From assembly GCA_028274465.1 (NCBI GenBank), contig CM051455.1, forward strand, positions 38,067,290 through 38,131,289: DNA of 64,000 nt, in the 5' to 3' direction. Positions 1-11,740 of the stretch are shown piece after piece; position 1 is the stretch's first letter; each line of letters starts with the position of its first letter. Source of the stretch: Plantago ovata (taxonomy: Eukaryota > Streptophyta > Magnoliopsida > Lamiales > Plantaginaceae). Below the pieces are notes generated by a model, which saw only the letters and a program-made list of their open reading frames with translations, did not search any database and was not told where the DNA came from. Both the position numbers and the translations under genes were made by a program.

Positions 1-1372
1 AGAACCAACACCGATCCAAAGGCAGGCTATTCCAGTCTTATTATCTGTATGATATTCATTTAAACTGCTCTTGCATACTTCATTCTTTTTTTTTTTAATT
101 ATTGGACTGATAGAATGAGATCCTAAGCTTCACAAGCTAATACTCCATCGGTTTTGTTTTTTTTACTGAGATAAAACCCTTGACTACCTATTCTGATTTG
201 TCATGTCAGGGAAGGGAGTGTTTCGCATGTGCACCAACTGGTTCTGGAAAAACTTTTGCATTCATCTGTCCAATACTTACGAAACTGATGGTATAACACG
301 ATACACTGGGTTGAAGACCTTTTTTCTTGGGGGGGGGGGGACAGATATTCCGTTGCTAACTGATTTTTTCTATCAGCATGCCTCCGATGATGGCATCCGG
401 GCAGTTATCATTAGCCCTACACGTGAACTTGCTGCCCAGACTGCAAGAGAATGCAAAAAGTTTTCTAAGGGAAAGAAGTTTCGCATCAAGTTGATGACAA
501 AGCAACTTACTAAAAGTGCTGATTTTTCTAAGATGCCCTGTGATATTCTCATATCAACCCCATTCCGTGTGCAGTTTGCTGTCCGCAAAAGAAAACTTGA
601 TCTAAGCAAGTAAGTGATCTATTCTCTACTTTATGTTCCTTCACGTTCTCTGGTTGTCATTTTTATCATGCAAAGTTTACCCTTTACTGCGTGAAAATTG
701 ATTTGTGAGATGTCTTTCTGCCAGTTGGGTGCAAAAGAATATGCGATGAATAATACATTGAAGGATATAATATGAGTGTCTATTGTTGTACGTTTGACAT
801 TCCTTTATTACTATTTGTTTCCTAAAGAAGCTCAATTGCCTCTGGGAGTTTATATTTTATCATAATTATCTTGTTATCTTGATAATCATTCTTTGTTCCT
901 GGGCAAACTGCATACAACGCCCTCGAGCTGTTCAAAAGTATTACTCCCTCCTTTCCCACTAAAGCTTCCTATTTACTATTCCTAAAACAATTTTTAAAAA
1001 ATAATTAAAATAGAAAAAAGTTCGAAAAACGTTTGTGAGGACCACCAACTTGAACTTTAGTCATTATGCACATAAAATCACCATTCATAAAAAATTTCTT
1101 AACTTTTTCTATTTTTAGTTATTTTTGTAAAATTATTCTCACAATATCAAACAAGAAGCTTTAGAGGGAATGGAGAGAGTACCAAATAAGAACGGAAAAA
1201 AGTTAAAAGAAAAATATACACCATAATGATAAAAATATACATACTGTAGTACTCTAATTATTTGTTTAGAGCAGATATGTATAAAGCCATTATTTTACAA
1301 ACTAATCATGCTAAAGCAATTAAAATAAGATAGCAGCTTTTGTGAGAGACTGTCTCTGCTAAACATGGCTGA

Positions 1373-1418
<46 letters not shown>

Positions 1419-1491
1419 TTTCCCTCATGGACGCCGAGAACGCAAGAATGGCAACACAAGGGCACCAACCAAGACGAACTCGGGCGTCATA

Positions 1492-1555
<64 letters not shown>

Positions 1556-4500
1556 TGCTACTACTATTATTATTACAATAAAAATAATTATTATTACTGT
1601 TACTATTATTATTAGTATTAATTTTTATTTTTATTATTTATGTATTTTTAAAATAATTTTTTGTGGAATATTCTGATTTGGGAATGATTAATGTAGCTTA
1701 TGCAGAATGCTCACTCTTTTTTATGTGCAGGGTAGAATTTCTTGTCCTGGATGAATCTGACAAGCTTTTCGAGTTAGGCTTGGTTAAGCAGGTTGATGCT
1801 GTGGTCAAAGCATGCACAAATCCTTCAATCTTACGGTCACTATTCAGTGCTACATTGCCAGATACCGTTGAAGAGCTTGCACGCACAATAATGCATGATG
1901 CTGTTCGAGTTATTATTGGTCGCAAGTAAGAACCTGAAAAATAAAGAAGCAAAACTTGTACTCCTTTCGTCCTACTAAATTAGCTCATGATTTTTTTATT
2001 TTTTATTTTTGTTTATTTGTTTGTTGGTGAATACTAGTAAAATTTTAAATAAATAGAATGTGTCCATGTTTTTCATAAAGATTAGTTGATTATATTTAAT
2101 CTAGTAACTTGCTTGAGTTGTGAAATATCTACAAAAATAGTGGAGTTGGTGGATATAAAGTAATAATCGGTGAAAATGTAGGTTTTATTTATTTGCTTAT
2201 TTATTTTTTATAAAGAAGTCAAAATCAATTGTATCGGTCAATATCCAATTGATTTGGTGTTGTAGTTTGCTTTGTAAAGATGAATAACTTTTGCAAAGGC
2301 GGACTCTAGTGACAGAGAATGAATGAATAACGAATACTTACAGTTTTCTATTTTGCGTTTCTTAATATATTGGGACGTTGTGAAGCGGAGATTGAGAAAA
2401 TTTAGTAGGGTGGGTGGAGTGAAAGTTAATTTCTTTTGTTGGTATTATTCATTTTGTTAAATTGATTATCTAAACTATCTCAAGTGCATTCAAAGCCTTA
2501 TTTGATTCCTATTCCCCTCTATTTAAACATAGCTTCTGTAATTACTTGGAGTTGGTATACGTGTAACTGTCAAATATTGCTTGGACTTATGATGGTCACG
2601 TGTAATTGCAACAGAAACTCGGCTTCTCATTCAGTAAAGCAACAACTTACATTTGTTGGAAGTGAGGATGGGAAGTTTTTCGCCCTTAGACAAATCTTTG
2701 AACAGGTATATTATGTCCCAGGAAGATATTGTTCTGCCTTCAGTGACTGACCAACCACCCTTGATGACCCTTCAGTGTAAACATAAAAATTACTTTAGGT
2801 TGCTCCATATAATAATAGTGGTTTAACCTCTCAGATATTTCCTGCTGATACGTGTCAAAATCAACTGTTCCAATGTTGCACAGTAATACAGTTGCAACCA
2901 GCAGTGTAGAGCTTGCTGTGTGTCAACCTGTGCACCACATACACTTTCACAATTTTAGTCTAATTAATGAGGAAAACACATATCCTAATAGGTTGCTCTG
3001 GAGCCTTAATGTGATATTTTGGCATTAATGTGAGCAGCGTATTGGTTAAACTAAATTGTGCTTTATTCTTGCAGTGTTGGAACCCACCAATTCTACTTTT
3101 TGTCCAAAATATAGACCGAGCTAAGCAACTTTATGATGAATTAAAGTATTATGATGTCAGAGCTGATATTATGCACGCTGATCTCTCCCATATAGAGGTA
3201 AATTTCGCTACTTCTATGCAAGATTTTCATTCCAAAATCCCAATTTGCTGCAGTTTGCCAGTTGTTAATTTGCTAGCAATTGGCCAAGTATATTTGGTGC
3301 CTTGTCATTTGAGATATATCTTCTCTGTAGACTGATTGAGTGTTCCGTGCATGATGTGAATTATATGCTCTCATTTGTGTATATTAAATGTCTACATTTT
3401 CCTGTATCTTGTGAGCTATCGTGCATAAATGCACTCTCAAGACTAGATCTATCTGAGTTCGAGTTCAAAGTGATGTAATCAGGTTTGGTTGTATACCTCT
3501 TCATTTTTTAGTTACTGTGACCTCTCTATTGAACAAAAATAATGATACCACTGATAAATTCTTGAAACCCGAGGTTTTGTGAAACTTACCGGCCTAAATT
3601 AAAAAAATAAAAACAAAGAACACCTGTAATATTGTCTGATATGTTGATAGGCTCAATAGTACCGTGGTGACCTCAGTATGCAAATTAAGACTTGATATAT
3701 GTTGGGAGGCCAATCTGGCGAAACTATAATTGAGTTAAATCTATTTCATAATTCGAAAAATCTCTGCAATGCTAGATGAACATGTTTGTAACTTAATACT
3801 CCCTCTGCCCCAATCTCAAATTCTCACTTCCCTTTCTTGTTTGTCCAAATCTCAACTTATCATACCCTGAATAGAAATTATCTATCATACTTTATGCACT
3901 CTTTCTCATACTTTATTCACTCTTTCATACTTCTATATTCATTCCACTATACATTTTCTGAATTATTGTACTCACTCTTATAGTTTACTCTTAAACCTAT
4001 CCCCAGCTCAATGGGAAGTTGTGTCTGGGACCGAGGGAGTATAAAATTATAATTACAATTTACATTCAAGTACGCATCGGCAATAATTACCTTCCCATGA
4101 ATCAGCAATTAGTGGAGAAGGTAATAATTGCCGACATTTGGACCAATCCTCACCCTAAACTACAGGAGTTCTGCAATTTACTTTTGCTAACACAGAGTGA
4201 ATATAGTAGATGTAAATATCTTGAACTAGATTGCATTAGGGTGTACGTTGTTCTGGGTCAGTCAAAGAGATGTGAAACTTTATCCTTGAATAGTTTCTTT
4301 GCCATCCAAAATTATTCATCTAGTTTTCATATCCTTTTTTGTTGGACTATAATCGGGTATGGAAATGTTATTTATTTATTTATTTTTTGGAACGAAGATA
4401 GCTTTTTCATTCCACTGGACAATTCAATACATCGACCCAAAACAAAAATAGGCAGGAACATGCTCCTCCTGTACAATCCAATCTAACCAGAATTTAAACA

Positions 4501-6164
4501 AAATCAGTCAACGACTGGGTATCTATCAAACAAAACTGTGACCAACAGCAGCCACTTTAGTATTCTTACCTCATCTCCCTATAACTCTACGTATTTCTAA
4601 TCAAAGCAGCTGTGTCATGTCTGTACAAATTTCTTCAAAAATGCACCTATTCCTCTCCTGCCAAGTTGCATATATGAGCTCTGTGATTACCATTTGGCAG
4701 AACTTGTTCTTCGCACTTTTGCCTTTAACTTCAGCAATCAAATCTTCTTGTTTTTGGACCCAGGTCATGCTTCTCCAATTCCTTCCTGTCCACTTGTAGA
4801 AATTTCTTAAGAAATGTTATTTATTTACTGTTATGTACTACTCATCCGTTTTTTTAGATTGTTTATGTTTGCTTTTGGAACGGTTTTTAAGGAGGTTGGT
4901 ATAATGTGTGTGGTGTTTGAGTTAGTGGCAGGACCCACAATAAAGTTGTGAGATAAAAGGTTGCCAAAAAAGGAAACTTAAACAATCTAAAGAAACGGAC
5001 TAAAATAGAATACGTAAACTATCTAAAAAAACAGATGAGTAACATGTAACCTTTATTTAGTATTAATTAACTCTACATTCTGATAGGATATGGAAGTTAT
5101 TATTCTATAGCAGTTATCCTGGACTACAGAGTTGCAATTAAGAGCACTTGCATTATTTCAGTTCATTGTCCAATCAGTGCCTGTTAATTATTTGTCTTGT
5201 TTCCTAGTAAATGTAGTCGGTTCTTTGTGCACCTTTGCATTGTCTCAATTTCCATTTTACATGTCTATATACTAACTTGTCCGTCTCAATTGTAGAGGGA
5301 AAATGCTGTAGATAACTTTCGGGCTGGAAAAACGTGGGTTCTTATTGCCACTGATGTCATTGCTCGTGGGATGGACTTTAAAGGCGTCAATTGTGTGATC
5401 AACTATGACTTTCCAGATTCTGCATCTTCATATATACATAGAATTGGTATGTTAATTTTGTTAACTGTTGATTTGATCCATTAATATCTCCTCCTCCCGT
5501 AGTTTATAATTGGTCAATTCTTTTCCATATGCTTATGAATGAGAAATATATAGCAACTAGAGCTCTGTCAGTCATTTGATGATAGAGGTTGCTAGTTATG
5601 GGTGCTACACTACATTCCTGGTGGATTCAAATGTGTCACTTGCCTAATCGTCCCTGAATTACTTTGACTTTGGAGATCTATTTCATTAACCTAGTACGAG
5701 CCTTAGCAGAGCTGAACATTAAGTCTCTCTGCTTACTTATTGGTCACCTGTTCAGGAACTACAGACCATTTTTCTGAGACGAAATCATCCACCCTCAGCC
5801 CCACATGGGGATTGACCTTTCTTTCACTTGTAACCTGCTACAGTATCTTTACAGCTTGTTAATGAAAACCAATCTTCTGTGCTCCTTCCTTTTTATTATG
5901 AGTTTAGTTTTGCCTTATGAATGAGATTGAAGGAGCAAGTACTGATGCATTGTTTGTGATGAAGGTCGGACTGGCAGAGCTGGAAGAACGGGCGAGGCAA
6001 TAACATTCTATACTGAAGCTGATGTTCCGTTTCTGAAGAACGTGGCGAATGTCATGACAGCCTCTGGGTGTGAGGTACCCTCATGGATTATGGCCTTGCC
6101 AAAGAAAAGATGGAGGAAATACAGACCACATAGAAAGGCTATTTCCGTCGGAAACGAAGATTAA
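1..6164 (+). CDS. RH57: DEAD-box ATP-dependent RNA helicase, RH57/ROK1-like (5' end outside window)
   Basis: Exons read at 1-46, 210-290, 377-609, 1731-1925, 2615-2705, 3075-3197, 5296-5446 and 5965-6164 (stop), all with GT-AG borders and compatible phases. The joined protein shows the helicase motifs in order: [11 protein letters not shown] (Q motif), APTGSGKT (motif I), PTREL, STP, DESD (motif II in the ROK1-type form), [14 protein letters not shown] (motif V) and HRIGRTGRAG (motif VI). It ends in a basic tail, [12 protein letters not shown]. The ROK1/DDX52 family acts in the nucleolus on 18S pre-rRNA processing; that role here is inferred from homology. The N-terminal region before the Q motif lies left of the window. 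Introns are swollen by MITEs, a TTA microsatellite and a LINE fragment, but no exon is damaged. It converges on the hydrolase gene across about 1 kb. Confidence 0.93.
944..1179. mobile_element. Stowaway-like MITE in RH57 intron
   Basis: The left end CTCCCTCCTTTCCCACTAAA is mirrored at the right end (reverse complement CTCTCTCCATTCCCTCTAAA), and TA dinucleotides flank the element (942-943 and 1180-1181). Size 236 bp. This is the Tc1/mariner-type Stowaway pattern; there is no coding capacity. Confidence 0.8.
1376..1640. repeat. TTA/ATT trinucleotide microsatellite, interrupted
   Basis: There are two blocks of (TTA)n, about 1376-1420 and 1489-1625, separated by about 70 bp of unique GC-richer sequence. 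The right block carries interspersed CTA/ACA variants. It lies in the RH57 intron between the exons ending at 609 and starting at 1731. Poly-Ile and poly-Tyr reading frames here are artefacts of the repeat. Confidence 0.95.
3799..4039. mobile_element. Stowaway-like MITE in RH57 intron
   Basis: The left end CTCCCTCTGCCCCAATCTCA and the reverse complement of the right end CTCCCTCGGTCCCAGACACA match as inverted termini. Flanking TA sits at 3797-3798 and 4040-4041. About 241 bp, non-coding, AT-rich inside. Confidence 0.82.
4379..4810 (-). mobile_element. 5'-truncated LINE insertion with 17-bp target-site duplication
   Basis: The 17-bp direct repeat GAAATGTTATTTATTTA occurs at 4362-4378 and 4811-4827, exactly bracketing this segment. 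Read on the minus strand it gives the tail of a plant LINE ORF2 after the zinc-knuckle domain, including [19 protein letters not shown] and the family-typical [17 protein letters not shown]. It lies antisense in the 2.1-kb RH57 intron. Short 3'-end copies like this are the usual outcome of target-primed reverse transcription. Confidence 0.82.
4841..5039. mobile_element. Stowaway-like MITE (CTCATCCGTTTTTTTAG family)
   Basis: Terminal inverted repeats: left CTCATCCGTTTTTTTAGATT, right reverse complement CTCATCTGTTTTTTTAGATA. TA flanks at 4839-4840 and 5040-5041. It starts only 14 bp after the LINE's right target-site duplication. Confidence 0.8.
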
Positions 6165-7212
6165 ATTTGTACACCTAGTCGGAACTTGAGTTTCCGTTGT
6201 GCTCTTCTTTTCTTCACTCTTCAGAATTCTGAAAGCAACTGCGGTCATTTATACCTTTTAATATAAAATTTCTGACATTTTTGCAATATTTACTCACAAA
6301 ATGCATACATGCTCCATTTGGGGGAAAAGTCAGGAAAAAGGTAATATCAGAAGACCACTGTTTGTAAGAAGCAAGTGGACCTGAATATAATGGTACGTCC
6401 ATTTAAAACATGATCCTATATAAATTTGTCCCAAAATTATTCTATTCCAGGTCGATCAAACGACATGTTTGGCAAGTCTAGTTTTTGTGCCTACATTAAA
6501 GGAACTGTTTGGTAGGGAAATGTGATTTTATGATGATGATATTGTGGATTTCAATTCCAACATGGATCACAATTTTCCCGACCGGAGTTTTTTTTTTTTT
6601 AGAATACATTTTTTTTTCTTTTTTTTTTTTTTAAGAAAACCGGTATCAAACATGTCATAGGGAAATCTAAAATGAGCTTAAAAAAAAGGGTAGGAAGAGC
6701 CTACCAAAGGTCTCCTAAAACCATGTTCGATTTGGTAATCCTAATTCCTAAGTGCCTTATGCTTCTATATGCATGTTAAAGAGTAAAAATGAGGAATAAA
6801 AGGGAGCAAAAGGAACATTGTTAATTTGTAAAATATCCCTAACCACCTGACTCAGTATTGGGGTAGACGAATTCAGGTCATGATGTTGGTACATGTAACT
6901 GAACACATTGGTTACAAAAATCACCAATTATGGCAGTGGAACTTCAACAGTTAACAACATTGTACAATTATTCCAACTATATTGCTCAGTGGGAAAAAAA
7001 GGGTTGTCATGACTTTGTGCTTCTATTTTCTCATTCAAACCTGTATGTTGATTGTTGTCTGCACTATGAGATTAAATATCCCCTGCAAACAAAAACCAGG
7101 GAACTGTTTCTTGCTATGCTCCTTCCAGAGATAACCATTCTTGTTATATACAGTCACTGTTATTGTCGGAGACCGGATCAGTCTCATTCCATGATCGCAG
7201 ATTCTGAAGACT
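6165..7212. other. Convergent intergenic region
   Basis: This holds the 3' ends of RH57 (+) and the hydrolase (-). There are poly-T runs near 6589-6635 and otherwise ordinary AT-rich sequence. No further gene or element with definable ends was seen. Confidence 0.6.
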
Positions 7213-10200
7213 CTACCTCTCTACCTCAACAGATGCCTCTTCTCCATTGTCTTTTTCTGTTAGAGTAATATCTACAGGATTCATTGGACCTTGTGGGATT
7301 CCAAAGGTGGCTGAGAATACTGCTCGGTGACATTCGTCACAAAGAAATAAATACGAGAAGTGACCTTCCTCTGGTAGTCTATGCATATGGGCGTTGGGTA
7401 GAATTCGGGCAACATAATCAGTCATTGATGGAGGGACCACCAGGTCATCCATTCCCTGTTCATGATGGCAATAAATCAAGTCTCGCATGAAGAACAGTAC
7501 AATACTAGTATTACTTGGTAGAAGTTACTGAATAAGTAGAATTAAAAAAAAAAAAAAAAAAGAAGGCAAAAGTCGATGTTGGTTGGGATCACCACATGAC
7601 ACCTTAGCCCCCGTTCTTTTTGTAATAATACAACATCGACATCCCTTTTAGTTGATTTGAGAAAAGTGTGACCACAAAACACAAGTGGCCAAGTTTTTTA
7701 GGAGCTCACTGTACTCATAGAAGGATCAGGGCATAAATATTCCAAATCCTTTAAGCAACAAAATTGATGACACAGTTTCACATTCTTAATTCACAAGCAT
7801 CATGAAAGAGAAAGGAAGAGTCTTTGCGAACCTGCCATATGTGAATTGGTCCGAGAAATCCAGTTAATTCACATTCGGGCTCACCATACATGAACTGCAG
7901 CCAAGAGAAAATGCTTTTCCCCTGACATTTTTCCTGCACTTGAAGGTCTGTAAGACTGAATCCCCAATTTGATACTTGTAGGGTTGCTTCCTCCACAAAA
8001 GGTCTTACGTTACCCTGACGAATTGATTCTTCGACATCTCTGTGCCACAATTCTTCAAAAGTAATTTTTTCAACAAGATCTTTGTCCTGCATAAAACAAA
8101 CGGGGGAGGTCTTAGGAAAAGAGTAGTGAACTAGCTTCCCAAGCCGGTGGAAGTTGACACCCTCTTGTTAGAAGGTACAGTGCATCATAACTCCTATCAC
8201 GTACTGTACCTTCTAATGGGAGTAATCCTGAGTCCTGAAATATAAAAAAAGCAGCATTTTTCCTGTTCTATTAATTCTTCATACTAGTTACCTCGAGTGA
8301 CTTGTTGAGCATATATCTATAATTTCATCCATGCCATAGTTTTTCCTTCAGTTTTCATCACATAATATTCTGAGTTCAAAGTTCATTTCATGATCAAATG
8401 AATAGTATGGCTTGCTAATACATGGACCCGTTTGGCACAAGCAATTAGAAAAATATTTTCCAGTGATTCTGATTCAACCCTGTTGCTCTGCAATTGGTTG
8501 ACATTTAAGTAAACCAAATTGCTTCTCTTGGCTTGAGACTACGGATTCGTCTAACCAAAGGTTTATGTAAATATACATGGATTGTACAGAACCAAGTTAC
8601 AATACAAATATTAACAGAAAGGTAATGTATTAACTTATTGTTAAGGAACAAATCATTTACCTTGAATCAACTCACACGACAAAGCCATCAACACGTGTTA
8701 ACCTATTGTGGACCTAATCCAATTACAATCTTGTACAATTAAATTAGCTTATATCCAATTTAGCACATTGACTAATTCTCATCCAGTTGAATATTAGATT
8801 TAATATGCTACACTCGGTTCGAGCTAAATTAGTTGTACAAGGTTGTAACTGCCTAACTGGATCAGCTCCACATCGTGATTTGTGTTTCTTTTCTTTTTTT
8901 CTGTGTGTGTGTGTTGTGGGTTGATGGGGGCTACTCTTTTTCAAAGGTAAGGGCTAAAAGTCAAGAAGGCACTTGATGCAGTACCTGTATCACTTAGAGG
9001 AGTAAAGCGGGTTGTGGCATTGGATTCTTGGTTTCGAATTTTGATTAGAATGGAAGCACGAAAAGATGCCTGTCGAGCTATTTTCTCTTTCTTTCAACTA
9101 TATCCTCTTTTTTATCTTAAATTATTGATCTTTAGTTTGTGAACTAGATCTTCAGAACATAAGCTTGTTAAATAGGAATTCTATTGGAGGCATATGATGG
9201 GTGAATATCTATTCAGGGAGGGATGGCCAGTCTGGCCAAAGCGAACTTGGCCAATTCGAATGAAAAGTCTAGCAGTTTTAGGTCTGCCTTCTTTTTTTCA
9301 CAGGGAGCCTAATATTGAAACTAATTAATTATCTAATGGATATTTCTTTGGTATTACTGGGGATTCGAAAGTGCTTTCCAGCAATATCAAAAGTAAAGTG
9401 CCCCTTTGAAATAGATCAATTACAGTTATTAGAAGTGGACAATAGAGTGATGATGCACTTTAACTTCCAACAGGAGGATTACAACATTTATTTTTATTCT
9501 TTTATCTTTTCATGTTCTGAATATTACTTGATTACTTGTACTATTTACCACAGCTGACTAGTTGATACTCTTATCGTTTTCTTTCAGTTTTCCTCCCATG
9601 TTTATTGTGAGTTCAAAGTTGCTTTTGAGCTTGGTAATGAGTGACTAGCAGGAACTCCAATAAGGCCAAGCATATGTTAGAACATTTTCCAGTAATTCTG
9701 ATGTAACCTGTTGCTCTGTAATTGGTTGGTTTGAGTGAACTATAGCCATACAGAGAGAACAACAAGGAAAAGATAACTTGCCTTCTTTCCCAGCGATAAG
9801 GACAACCATTTGTCTATTTGACCATGCTTCCCTGTGAAAAAAATTCGCCGGTAAAAATAAGCTAGGAGCTTTGGAAACCTTCGAGATAGATAGTAAAACC
9901 ACTTTTTCCTCCTTGTCCAATTTTCCCAGGATTTAGACTTCTCTTCTTTGGTCATGCCACCATCATATGGATTGATCAATGGAGCAAACATGACTGCACC
10001 TGCAAGAGCATGGTTAAAGCATCAAAGCTGGTCCTACTTCGTAAAAGCACTTATAATAACAATATTTCCCTTCATGCACAGGATCTATGTTTGCTGACCT
10101 TTATTAGGGGGTCTCTTTAATGAAACAAAATTGTACGTTAAGGGTGTGTTTTGACTTACTAGATACTACACAAAAACAAAGTCAATTCGTTTATTTTAAG

Positions 10201-11740
10201 TGACAAACGTACAAGATAATTTTGTAATACACTTATACAAAATAGGGAACTCCATAGAGTTAATAATATTGGTCATAATATTTTTTTTCCCCACAAAAAA
10301 TCAAAATAGAAAACATGCACCTTTTTCTGATAGCAATGAGTAATACATTAGTCTATGGTCATCAGGTAAACCATTATCAAATCGAGCTAACTGGAAGCTT
10401 TGATTCTTACTACGATGAATAAAAGAGTTTACCTGCTATTTTGTCCGGTACATACTTGAGAGCTGCCCAAGCATGCAATGAGCCACTTGAATATCCAAGA
10501 ATCCAGAACTTGCCTTTTACTCCTACTGACTCAGCCAAGTATGACATATCCAAAGCTGATGAGTTAAGATCCCTTTCAGGATGGGGATCACTCTCCCCAA
10601 AACCAGGTAGATCATAGCTAATAAGGCGAACACCAAACTCTTCCAGTAACGACACTTTAATACCAGGTATACCTGTGATATCAGAAGTATCAACATTACA
10701 AAATCAGGCAATACAACCTCTCAACCTATTAAATAAATAATCTACAAATGTCCAGTACCTGCAAGTCTAGAAGAAAGGAAAGCATGTGGAACAATTAGAG
10801 AGAATCTACACGTATCCGCTGGGACTCCTATATCACGATATGCTAAGTATCTACCATCTGGTAGCTGAATGCGCTCGGCACTAGGAGGATGCTTACTAAC
10901 TGCCTTCACTGTCGAAACAGATGTATCTCGAGTTCTATTACCACTCAGAACTGCAACAAAATTGAGAACTTATTTTAGTTTTTTAGTTAAACAATACAAA
11001 GAGAGTCATCTAATTTAAAGACTTCCATGGACTATTTCAAATTGAAATGCAAGCATTAAGTCTATGTTTAGCAAAACTAGCTAGTAAACTACCTGCTAAT
11101 CTGAAATAAAGCTGATAAGCTAGCTAATTCTAGTCCAGGTATTCAGTTAAGATTATAAAAGTAAATTAGCTAACTTACTTATAATAAAAACAAGTAGTAT
11201 TAGTAGTAGTATATTACCAGCAAGAGCAATGAGAAAAACGAAGAAAATGACAGGCCAAACGTGAAGAGGATCGCGATCCTCAGGCAAGAAGTCATTGAGA
11301 AAGCTGAGCCTGTGAGAGACAATTGCGAGCGAGCTTCTGGTTTTGGTAACAATGTAAGAATCCTCGGTGAGATAGGTCTGCTGAACAACGTCAATAGAGC
11401 CTCTGAGGAGTTCGAGAAGAATTTCACCCCAGGCCTTGGCGAAACCCTTGATTTGGTCCTTGAGGCTCTCCTTTTCAGATTCCGGCTCGGTTTCTTCTTC
11501 TTCTTCGGTGTTGAATAGCGTGCCTGTGTCGTCTACTAAGCTAGCGAGCTCTTCTCTCCATGACTTTGGCGGTTGCCGTTGCTCGATTGGTACATCCATG
11601 GATTGCATTGGATGATATGGAGGAGAATCAGAAAAAGTAGTGCAGCATTGTTGAGAGAAAGAGTAAAGTAGAGAGAGAGAGAGTGGGAGTTTGGAAATGA
11701 GTGAGAAAGGTGGGGTCACTGCAAGCGGTGGCACGTTCAT
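7213..11740 (-). CDS. Alpha/beta-hydrolase fold protein, membrane-anchored
   Basis: Six exons, minus strand: 11740-11218, 10950-10759, 10672-10433, 9999-9782, 8086-7832 and 7455-7213, up to 556 aa. The N-terminal third is acidic and ends in one hydrophobic segment (VWPVIFFVFLIALAG), likely a membrane anchor. The hydrolase domain then begins with IQLPDGRYLAYRDIG. The nucleophile elbow is GYSSG (LGYSSGSLHAW), the probable acid is the Asp of MDDLVVPP, and the catalytic His is in EEGHFS, so the triad looks complete. The 9782/8086 intron appears to use a GC donor (AAG|GCAAGT). The longest frame starts at 11740, but 11652-11690 is a CT-rich leader-like tract, so Met45 at 11608 (MQSMDVPIEQ) is the likelier start. 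I recall Arabidopsis At3g09690/At2g36290 as relatives. The substrate is unknown; names such as RutD-like in databases would not be informative. Confidence 0.88.
8346..9745. repeat. Diverged intron segment duplication, copies ~1.24 kb apart
   Basis: Inside the hydrolase intron, about 8346-8510 and 9580-9745 share the same ordered blocks: a TTCAGTTTTC start, GAGTTCAAAGTT, then TTTTCCAGT-ATTCTGAT and TGTTGCTCTG-AATTGGTTG. Both run in the same orientation with scattered substitutions and indels. The roughly 1 kb between them holds nothing I recognise. Confidence 0.6.

Noticed and set aside
1365-1676. Open frames rich in Ile or Tyr
   Set aside because: They are translations of the TTA microsatellite in an intron.
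4019-4486. 155-codon plus frame
   Set aside because: It runs from a MITE end through intron sequence into an antisense LINE fragment; not a gene.
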